NCBI GenBank assembly: GCA_963805645.1
Contig: CAWDVA010000010.1
Coordinates: forward strand, 62,001 to 126,000
Direction: 5' to 3'
Source of the DNA: CAVXEH01 sp963805645
GTDB taxonomy: Bacteria > Chloroflexota > Limnocylindria > QHBO01
DNA length: 64,000 nt
A program made the position numbers and the translations under genes. Of the stretch, positions 57,934 to 64,000 are shown one piece after another. The notes under the pieces were generated by a model, which saw nothing but the letters and a program-made list of their open reading frames with translations, was not told the DNA's origin and ran no database searches. Positions within the stretch are counted from its first letter, which is position 1. Each line of letters opens with the position of its first letter.

Positions 57934-58596
57934 TCAGTGCGCGTGCGCCCGGGATCCGCCGGAGGTCTCCACCGAGAGGCTGCCGCCGCCCCACGTGTCC
58001 ACCGTGGAGCCGCCCGAGGCCGACCCGGTCACGCGGCCGGTGGCGGTCAGCTCGAGCTGGGCACCGCCGGATGCGCTGACCTCGGCACCGGTCGCGGAAA
58101 GCCCGCGGAGGTGCGCCCGGCTGCCGCCGCTGGCGTCCACGAAGAGGCGGTCGACCGATCCGTCGACTGTCGCCTCCGCACCGCCGCTGAGCGTCACGGC
58201 CAGGTTGCTGCCGGACACCGTGGATACCTTCCCCGTCGCACCGCCGCTCAGCTCGAGGTCGTCGAGCGCGGGCATCGTGATCCGCACCTGGACCCCGTGG
58301 TGCGACGTGTAGCCCTCGGTCGAGCCGATGGTCAGCCGCCCGCCCTCGACGCGCGAGAGGAGCTTGGCCAGGACCTGTTCCTCGGCGGTGATCTCGACGT
58401 GGAAGCCGGAGCCGATGGCGATCGTCAGCTCGGTCCCGCCGCCCACGTTGACCTTGGTGAACCCCGACACGTCGCGCTGCTCAGTCTTCACCGGCCCATT
58501 GTCGGTGCCGGTGCCGAGAAAGGTCGAGCAGCCGCCGACCAGCGCCGCGATGAGCACGAGCGAGCCCGCGGCGAGCCCTGCCGTCGTTCGTTTCAT
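57934..58596 (-). CDS. DUF2807 (auto-transporter adhesin head GIN-like) lipoprotein
   Basis: 220 aa. Signal with lipobox LVGGC after a hydrophobic stretch (AGLAAGSLVLIAALVGG). The rest is a DUF2807 beta-helix of short repeats (SGGATGKVSTVS, SGGAEATVDG, SGGSRAHL, SGGAQLEL, SGGSTVDTW), seven Ser-Gly-Gly turns. Likely surface-exposed. ATG MKRTTAG is chosen; MPFPWAP 11 codons earlier would spoil the signal. Convergent with the aldehyde dehydrogenase, 15 bp apart. Confidence 0.8.
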   Translation of the reverse strand: MKRTTAGLAAGSLVLIAALVGGCSTFLGTGTDNGPVKTEQRDVSGFTKVNVGGGTELTIAIGSGFHVEITAEEQVLAKLLSRVEGGRLTIGSTEGYTSHHGVQVRITMPALDDLELSGGATGKVSTVSGSNLAVTLSGGAEATVDGSVDRLFVDASGGSRAHLRGLSATGAEVSASGGAQLELTATGRVTGSASGGSTVDTWGGGSLSVETSGGSRAHAH

Positions 58597-58694
58597 GGCG
58601 GCATGGTCCGGAGCCCACGGGAAGGGCAACAGGGCCGTCGGTCACACCGCTCTCCCCCGCGTGTCCCGTGTCGGCGGCGGGCTCACGGGACGCT

Positions 58695-58723
58695 TTGACC
58701 GCGGGCATGGCGCATGCAAGCAT
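58695..58723 (+). promoter_or_regulatory. promoter, TTGACC-N17-AAGCAT, start at 58734
   Basis: TTGACC (58695-58700) and AAGCAT (58718-58723) are 17 bp apart. The -10 ends 10 nt before the ATG, so again a leaderless or nearly leaderless transcript. Confidence 0.4.
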
Positions 58724-58733
58724 GGACGGACGC

Positions 58734-59474
58734 ATGCGCCTGCCGTACTTCCCGCTCCACGCGGTCCTCTTCCCGCACCTGCCCCTGCCGCTCCACGTCT
58801 TCGAGGAGCGGTACCGGGCCATGGCGCGCGACGCGCTTGCCCCCGGATCGCCCTTCGCGGGGCGCTTCGTGGTGAGCATGATCACCGATGGTCCGGAGGT
58901 CGTCGAGGGACGCGAGCCGGCCATCGGCGCGGAGGGGACCCGGGCACGGTCGATCGGGACCGTGGCCGAGGTGCGATCGGCGGATGAGCTTCCGGACGGC
59001 CGGTGGATTCTCCTCGTGGTCGGCATCGATCGCGCGGAGATCGACCGCATCGACCGCGACGGGCCCTATCCCCTCGCGGAGGTGACCGTGCTGCCGGAGA
59101 TCGCGGGCGAGGGGGCCGATGGTCTCGTGCCCCGGGTCCAGCAGGCTCTCGACGGCTATCTCGCGACGGTGAAACGATTCGTGGCCGCAACAGCGTCACA
59201 GCAACAGACGCAGACGGAGCCGACTGACGTGGCCACATCCCTTGACGCCGTGCTGAAGCCGATTCGCCTCCCGGAGGATGCCAATGCCGCGAGCTACGCG
59301 GTGGCCGGCGTGCTCCAGGTCGAGCTGACCCGCAAGCAGCACCTCCTCGAGCTCCCCGATGCCGCCAGCCGCCTGCGTGCCGAGCTGGAGCTTCTGCGCA
59401 GGGAGTCCCGGCTCCTCGCCGACGGCGCCATGCCGCCGGTTGCCCCCGGCGATCTCCGCTATCACCCGAACTGA
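58734..59474 (+). CDS. LON peptidase substrate-binding domain protein
   Basis: 246 aa. Lon N-domain: PYFPLHAVLFPHLPLPLHVFE, cut here to PLPLHVFEERY, ARDALAPGSPFAGRF, AEVRSADELPDGRW and a helical second half. Lon substrate-binding domain without protease or ATPase, as in stand-alone YcaN-like proteins; role unknown, possibly adaptor. I choose MRLPYFPL; MDGRMRLPY 12 nt earlier is possible. Confidence 0.82.
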   Translation: MRLPYFPLHAVLFPHLPLPLHVFEERYRAMARDALAPGSPFAGRFVVSMITDGPEVVEGREPAIGAEGTRARSIGTVAEVRSADELPDGRWILLVVGIDRAEIDRIDRDGPYPLAEVTVLPEIAGEGADGLVPRVQQALDGYLATVKRFVAATASQQQTQTEPTDVATSLDAVLKPIRLPEDANAASYAVAGVLQVELTRKQHLLELPDAASRLRAELELLRRESRLLADGAMPPVAPGDLRYHPN

Positions 59475-59484
59475 GAGATCAGCC

Positions 59485-60639
59485 ATGCCCGTCCGCATCG
59501 GCCGCCCGGCCGCTCTCCTGACTGCCATCGTGGTGCTGCTCGGCGCCTGCGCCGCGCCGGATGGAAGCGCGGCACCGTCTGCCAGCCCCTCCGGGGCGGC
59601 CAGCGCGACGTCGTCCGCGACGTCGCCCGCCACCTCGGTGGCCACCGCCAGCGTGGAGGCGACCCCGTCGCCCACCGCCAGCGTGGCCCCCACGCTCTAC
59701 ACCGTCGTGGCGGGTGACACCCTGTACTCCATCGCGCGTCGCTTCTCAACGACGGTGGCGCAGCTGCAGGCCTGGAACGCCGAGCGCTATCCGTCGCTCG
59801 CCGGCGATCCGGCGACCCTGAACGTGGGGTGGCAGCTCATCGTCGCCGGCGAACCGGATGTGACGCCCCTTCCCACGCCGACCCCGGCGCCCAGCAGCGC
59901 AGCTTCGCCCACGCCGGCCGTCGCCGCGTGCCATGCCGGCAACCGGGTCGCCGCCGCGCCGGCCGGGGTCTACAAGCAGGTCCCGAATGCCGGCCCGGAG
60001 GTGGCAGTGACGTTCGACATGGGCGGACGGCTGGATCCCGCTCTCGACATCCTGCAGTTCCTCATCGACAACCGGGTGTGTGCCACCATCTTCCCCACCG
60101 GCGACATGAGCCAGACCGCCACCGGCCAGAAGGTCCTGGCGGTGATCCGCGCGCATCCCGAGCTCTTCGAGGTGGGCAACCACACCAAGGATCACTGCGA
60201 CCTGGTCCACGGGGGCGGGGGCTCGCCCACCACCGCGCCCTGCAAGACGGACGGACGCCCGTCCGCGTCGTTCGTCCGGGACCAGCTGACCGACGCCGCC
60301 ACCACCATCGCCCAGTACTCCGGCCAGCAGCCCGTCCCGTACTGGCGGCCGCCGTACGGGACCTACGATCAGACCCTGCTCGGCATCGCCGCCGGCGTGG
60401 GATACACCAAGACCATGCTGTGGGACATCGACACCATCGACTGGAAGCCGATCTCCGACGGCGGACCCACGGCGCAGCAGATCGCGAGCAAGGTGGTCAC
60501 CAAGGCGGTGAACGGGTCGATCGTGCTCGACCACCTGGGCGGCTACGAGACGCTCGACGCCCTGCGGATCATGGTGCCGGCGCTGCGCCAGCGCGGCTTC
60601 ACCCTCACCTCGATCTCCGACCTCTTCGACGGGGCGTGA
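59485..60639 (+). CDS. secreted LysM-polysaccharide deacetylase (NodB family)
   Basis: 384 aa. A lipoprotein-like signal (LLTAIVVLLGACAAP), a Ser/Ala/Thr-rich linker, a LysM domain (YTVVAGDTLYSIARRFST, then LNVGWQLIVAG) and a NodB deacetylase. Metal motif 1 is TFDMGG, not TFDDG, so the second Asp is missing; motif 2 GNHTKDHCD and RPPYG are kept. It would act on peptidoglycan or another glycan outside the cell. 10 bp after the Lon-domain gene. Confidence 0.85.
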   Translation: MPVRIGRPAALLTAIVVLLGACAAPDGSAAPSASPSGAASATSSATSPATSVATASVEATPSPTASVAPTLYTVVAGDTLYSIARRFSTTVAQLQAWNAERYPSLAGDPATLNVGWQLIVAGEPDVTPLPTPTPAPSSAASPTPAVAACHAGNRVAAAPAGVYKQVPNAGPEVAVTFDMGGRLDPALDILQFLIDNRVCATIFPTGDMSQTATGQKVLAVIRAHPELFEVGNHTKDHCDLVHGGGGSPTTAPCKTDGRPSASFVRDQLTDAATTIAQYSGQQPVPYWRPPYGTYDQTLLGIAAGVGYTKTMLWDIDTIDWKPISDGGPTAQQIASKVVTKAVNGSIVLDHLGGYETLDALRIMVPALRQRGFTLTSISDLFDGA

Positions 60640-60691
60640 GCGCTCTCCCTGGGCTAGGCTGAGGTCATACCGACCAACCAGGAGATGGACC

Positions 60692-60949
60692 ATGCCGGAC
60701 GACGGAACCCGGACGGAGCAGTTCCGGATCAGCGGCGACGAGCTGCTCGCGAAGGTGCGCGAGCTCGTTCACGAGGGCAACGTCCGCCGCATCATCATTC
60801 GCAACGACCAGGGCAACACGATCGTCGAGCTGCCGCTCACCGTGGGCGTGATCGGCGCCGCACTCCTACCAGTGCTGGCCGCCGTCGGGGCCATCGCGGC
60901 CATCGCCACGGACTGCGAGCTGGTCGTGGAGCGTCGAACCGAGGGGTAG
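60692..60949 (+). CDS. DUF4342 protein
   Basis: 85 aa. Matches DUF4342: EQFRISGDELLAKVRELVHEGNVRRI, in pieces, IIIRNDQGNTIVELPLTVG, and a Gly/Ala/Val-rich C-terminal helix (VIGAALLPVLAAVGAIAAIA). Often found beside stress genes; function unknown. CAGGAG lies upstream of the ATG. Convergent with the next gene. Confidence 0.85.
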   Translation: MPDDGTRTEQFRISGDELLAKVRELVHEGNVRRIIIRNDQGNTIVELPLTVGVIGAALLPVLAAVGAIAAIATDCELVVERRTEG

Positions 60950-60982
60950 CGTCTCCATCGCTGGCCCGGATCCGGAGGATTC

Positions 60983-61005
60983 GGCCCGTCGTGTCGCGGC
61001 GGGCC
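60983..61005. terminator. GGCCCG hairpin between convergent genes
   Basis: GGCCCG (60983-60988) and CGGGCC (61000-61005), loop 11 nt, in the 63-bp gap between the DUF4342 gene and the convergent gene. Confidence 0.35.
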
Positions 61006-61012
61006 CCACCCA

Positions 61013-61552
61013 TCATCCCGGCTCCTCGTCCAGGGGCGGGGGAGGCGTCGGACGGCCCCGGCGCGGCGCCGGGAGTGCCCGCGGCCGCCGTCCCCGTGGG
61101 GCCCGGAAGCCGGCCAGGGCACGGAGGCGGGCGATGATCTGGCGCTCAGTGAGCGGTGGCGCCGCGGCGACGGTCACCGGCCGTTCGCGATGCTGCGCGG
61201 CATCCTCGTCCCGCATCAGGGCGGCGAGGCGCTCGTGGACCGTCCCGGGTCCCAGGATGTCCAGCGCGTCATAGGCCGCGATCCGTTCTGCGACCGTGCG
61301 CAGGAAGTGGCCCAGGTGCTCCAGGCGGCGCGCCTCGCCATCGGTCTGTGGCGCGACCCCGCCGCCGTGCGGAATCGCGGGGTGATGCGTGACGTGCCCG
61401 GTGGACCGGCGGTGGACCGGCACATCGCTGCGCAGGCGAACGACGGTGGTCTCGGTCCCGTCCCAGCGCGCGAGGATCGCGGTGCGCGAGTCGATCCAGA
61501 TGACGGTTCGCGGCCGTTCGGCCGTGCTGGCCGGAGGTACCTGCAGGGTCAT
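61013..61552 (-). CDS. hypothetical protein, host-attachment/eRF1-like (weak)
   Basis: 179 aa from an ATG with GGAGGG about 9 nt upstream. Begins with the strand RTVIWIDSRTAILARWDG, as in small proteins that resemble archaeal release factor domain 2; then His-rich HVTHHPAIPHGGG, helix ALDILGPGTVHERLAALM and a Pro/Arg-rich tail. Family assignment is weak. Transcribed away from the methyltransferase, 172 bp gap. Confidence 0.5.
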   Translation of the reverse strand: MTLQVPPASTAERPRTVIWIDSRTAILARWDGTETTVVRLRSDVPVHRRSTGHVTHHPAIPHGGGVAPQTDGEARRLEHLGHFLRTVAERIAAYDALDILGPGTVHERLAALMRDEDAAQHRERPVTVAAAPPLTERQIIARLRALAGFRAPRGRRPRALPAPRRGRPTPPPPLDEEPG

Positions 61553-61724
61553 GCGGCATACCCTCCCAATCGGACACCGCGCCCGCAGCAGTGCGGCGGA
61601 GCGAGGCGTCCAGCATGAGGGTGCCGGACGCACCAGGACCCATCCAGTGCCCTCGGTCACGTGCGCCGATCCGAAGGGCCCCTGACCGGCAGGACCGCGG
61701 TTCGGGGCGGCACTCGTGCCGCCG

Positions 61725-62600
61725 TCAGGCCGCGGGCGCCTCCCACCAGATCGTGGCCACGGCGCGCCGCCCCACGGCCGGCCCCGCGTCAATGGAGCCC
61801 GCCGCCACCAGGCGCGCGATCACGTCCGCCACCTCGGGCTCGCGGTCCGGGGCCAGGCACAGGTTGCGGCGGGCTCGCGCGGCCGCGGCCTCGATCGACG
61901 CCGGCTCGGCCGCCCGCTCCCATGTCGTGACCGTCGGGGCCAGGCCAAGGGCACGGATGGCGGCGACGGCATCATCCATCGTCGGGTGCTCCGGGCGGGT
62001 CATGCCGTGAAAGTGGTCCCACAGCGGGTTGATCCAGGCCAGGGGGTGGCGCCGGGAGATCTCGATCACCACCCGCTTTCGGGCGTGGGTGGTCAGCGCG
62101 CCCACGAACGGGGCAATGGCACCGACGTCGTAGAGCACGTGGTGGCAGGTGACGACGTCGTGAGGCTCGACCGCGGGGGCAACATCCGGCCAGCGTCCCT
62201 CGATCACCTGGGTGACCACGCCGATGGCGGCGGCTTCCTCCTGCAGCGCCGCCAGCAGGGTGGCGTTGCGATCGACGCCGGTGAGCCGCGTCACCCGCGT
62301 GGCGAGTGCCAGTCCCGCGGCTCCGGCGCCCGCGCCGACGTCCAGGACCGATCCGGCACCTCCCGGGAGCGCGGCCAGGGCCGCGAGGGCGGCATCGCGG
62401 GAGCGGTCCGGGCTCGTGCCGTGGGTATGTGCCGCGACGGCGGCCGCGTGGGCTCGCTCCCGGTACACGGCCCCGCCCATGGACCACGGGTCATCCACGG
62501 CGGCCCTGCGCAGCTCGTCGGGAATGGCCCAGCGCTCGAGCGCCGCACCCCACGCCGCGACCGGGTCCGACGCTGGTTCAGGGGGAGGGGGCACGGGCAC
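61725..62600 (-). CDS. class I SAM-dependent methyltransferase
   Basis: 291 aa from GTG 62600 (a second GTG at 62594 is equally possible). Motif I VLDVGAGAGAAGLAL, acidic loop VDRN, motif II-like HDVVTCHHVLYDV and later VIEISRRHPLAW. N-terminal helical part precedes the fold. Rsm22-like ribosomal or small-molecule methyltransferase; the substrate is unknown. Starts 32 bp after the aminotransferase stop on the same strand, so probably in one transcript. Confidence 0.8.
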   Translation of the reverse strand: MPVPPPPEPASDPVAAWGAALERWAIPDELRRAAVDDPWSMGGAVYRERAHAAAVAAHTHGTSPDRSRDAALAALAALPGGAGSVLDVGAGAGAAGLALATRVTRLTGVDRNATLLAALQEEAAAIGVVTQVIEGRWPDVAPAVEPHDVVTCHHVLYDVGAIAPFVGALTTHARKRVVIEISRRHPLAWINPLWDHFHGMTRPEHPTMDDAVAAIRALGLAPTVTTWERAAEPASIEAAAARARRNLCLAPDREPEVADVIARLVAAGSIDAGPAVGRRAVATIWWEAPAA

Positions 62601-62632
62601 GGCTCGCGCTCCCTCCCGCTCCGGGGCCCCGT

Positions 62633-63973
62633 TCAGCTGGCCAGGCCGGCGTCGAGCGCCGCGTCGAAGACCCCAACGGCGGCATCGATCGCCGAGGCGT
62701 CCACGATGAGCGGCGGGCAGAAGCGAAGCGTCGACTCCCCGCACTCGAGGGTCAGCAGCCCGCGCTGGAACGCTGCCCGCTCGACCGCGGCGGCCTGCTC
62801 GCGCGTCGCGAACTCGACACCGATCATGAGCCCCACGCCCCGGATGTCCGTCACCGCATCGCGCGGTTCGCAGATCCGCTGCAGCCCGGCGATCAGGCGT
62901 TCGCCCATGGCCGCGGCATTGGGCAGCAGCCCGTCCTCGAGGACGTCCAGGGTGGCCAGGGCGGCCGCCGCGCAGACGGGGTTCCCGGCAAAGGTGGATC
63001 CGTGGGCTCCCGGCGGCCAGGTCCACACCGAGTCGCGGGCGATGAAGCCACCGATCGGCATGCCGGAGGCGATGCCCTTGGCGGTGGTGAGGATGTCCGG
63101 CTCCACGCCCGCATGCTCAATGGCCCACCACTTCCCGGTGCGACCCATGCCGGACTGGATCTCATCGGCCACCAGCAGGATGCCGTGCTCGTCGCAGATC
63201 TCCCGCAGGCCGCGCAGGAATGCGGCCGGGGCCGGGAGGTACCCGCCCTCGCCCTGGATCGGCTCCACCACGATGGCGGCGACATCGGAGGGTGCCAGCA
63301 GCCGTCCGAGGATCGATCGGCGCAGGACCTCGAGCTCCGCGGTGCCGTCTCCACCCGCCTTGCCGCGCCAGGTGCGGACCTGCGGGAACGGCGCGTGCTC
63401 GACCATCGGCAGCAGGGGACCAAAGCCCGCCCGCTGCTTGATCTTGGAGTTCGTCAGCGACAGGGCACCCATGGTGCGGCCATGGAACGCACCCTCGAAG
63501 GCAATGATGCCGGGGCGGTGGGTGTGGTATCGGGCCAGCTTGATGGCGCCCTCCACGGCCTCGGTTCCCGAGTTGGTGAGGAAGACGCGGGCCTTCTCCC
63601 GGAACGGCGCGATCGCGGCCAGCCGCTCGCTGAGGGCGACGTAGGTCGGCTCATAGAAGTCGGTGGCGGCGATGTGGATCAGGCGATCCGCCTGCTCCTT
63701 GATGGCCGCCACGACCGCGGGATGGCCGTGGCCGGTCGAGGCGACCGCGATGCCGGCCGCGAAGTCCAGGTACCGGTTCCCGTCGACGTCGGTGATGACA
63801 TAGCCGCGGCCGGTGTCGGCAACCAGCGGGTAGCCGCGCGTCAGCGACGGGCTCGCAACGGCGTCGTCGCGAGCGATGAGTGCTCGGGCCTTCGGTCCCG
63901 GGATCTCCGTGACGAGGTGCGGGGCCGCGGGATTCTCGGCAGCCGCCATCGGAGGGCTGGGGTGGGTGGTCAT
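62633..63973 (-). CDS. class III PLP-dependent aminotransferase (GABA/acetylornithine type)
   Basis: 446 aa. PLP Lys in TTAKGIASGMPIGG, Asp in LLVADEIQSGMGRTG, phosphate site NSGTEAVEGAIKLAR and a large-domain GHGHPAVVAA. Length matches 4-aminobutyrate transaminases rather than shorter acetylornithine ones. Would pass an amino group to 2-oxoglutarate, yielding an aldehyde for the ALDH genes at 52657 and 56407. Reads toward the methyltransferase. Confidence 0.88.
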   Translation of the reverse strand: MTTHPSPPMAAAENPAAPHLVTEIPGPKARALIARDDAVASPSLTRGYPLVADTGRGYVITDVDGNRYLDFAAGIAVASTGHGHPAVVAAIKEQADRLIHIAATDFYEPTYVALSERLAAIAPFREKARVFLTNSGTEAVEGAIKLARYHTHRPGIIAFEGAFHGRTMGALSLTNSKIKQRAGFGPLLPMVEHAPFPQVRTWRGKAGGDGTAELEVLRRSILGRLLAPSDVAAIVVEPIQGEGGYLPAPAAFLRGLREICDEHGILLVADEIQSGMGRTGKWWAIEHAGVEPDILTTAKGIASGMPIGGFIARDSVWTWPPGAHGSTFAGNPVCAAAALATLDVLEDGLLPNAAAMGERLIAGLQRICEPRDAVTDIRGVGLMIGVEFATREQAAAVERAAFQRGLLTLECGESTLRFCPPLIVDASAIDAAVGVFDAALDAGLAS

Positions 63974-64000
63974 GGAACCATTACTCCGGATCGGAGCGGC

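Noticed and set aside
1..64000. Mobile elements, phage genes, rRNA/tRNA genes
   Set aside because: No transposase, integrase, terminal inverted repeats or RNA genes were recognised on either strand.

Overview
A GC-rich (about 70% G+C by eye) bacterial chromosome segment, densely packed on both strands, with many ATGA/GTGA overlaps between neighbouring genes. No rRNA, tRNA, CRISPR array, transposase, integrase or phage gene was seen. The mix (InhA-like FabI, ECF transporter, DUF4397/FAS1-type secreted proteins, LLM flavin oxidoreductase, DVEGH-motif proteins, aerobic amino-acid catabolism) fits an aerobic heterotroph, most likely a Chloroflexota lineage such as Limnocylindria, with Actinomycetota as the alternative. 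This placement is inference. A recurrent feature is a TANNNT -10 box 6-9 nt before the start codon of first genes, without a Shine-Dalgarno sequence, which points to widespread leaderless transcription.

Layout. 1-6.1 kb: two DUF3558-type surface proteins, a small gene and a large ATPase/LuxR regulator. 6.1-9.7 kb: ABC-2 exporter with its own DesK/DesR-like two-component system. 9.8-16.2 kb: LOG hydrolase, a secreted double-psi barrel protein, a VOC protein, fabI, sixA, hsp20 and homogentisate dioxygenase. 16.3-20.2 kb: the most unusual locus. A repeat protein with four DDTEGH motifs and runs of VHTSG pentads is followed by a GAF protein and a subtilase, with a Crp-like regulator upstream and a convergent membrane protein that carries three related EGH motifs. 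20.3-29 kb: deacetylase, threonine dehydratase, fumarylacetoacetase-type hydrolase, flavin oxidoreductase, a frameshifted HPPD, purine nucleoside phosphorylase, inositol phosphatase and Nudix. 29-33.6 kb: a five-gene nucleoside hydrolase plus ECF transporter operon. 33.6-44.2 kb: leucine/isovalerate catabolism (carboxylase alpha and beta subunits, HMG-CoA lyase, frameshifted enoyl-CoA hydratase) interrupted by an SseB-like protein, a VOC protein and a cyclase/ATPase giant. 44.2-51.5 kb: secreted proteins, csaA, thyX, a degenerate GGDEF protein, a PIG-L deacetylase and a FAS1 remnant. 51.5-64 kb: MIP18-type protein, corrinoid adenosyltransferase, two aldehyde dehydrogenases, fumC, cell-surface proteins, a LysM/NodB deacetylase, a methyltransferase and a class III aminotransferase.

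Functional links. HPPD, homogentisate dioxygenase and the FAH-family hydrolase cover much of tyrosine degradation although the genes are scattered. The carboxylase subunits, hydratase and HMG-CoA lyase form a leucine branch. Nucleoside hydrolase, ECF transporter and purine nucleoside phosphorylase suggest nucleoside salvage. The aminotransferase and aldehyde dehydrogenases suggest amine or GABA use feeding the TCA cycle through fumarase. The alpha carboxylase subunit carries an N-terminal DNA-binding domain, an unexpected fusion.
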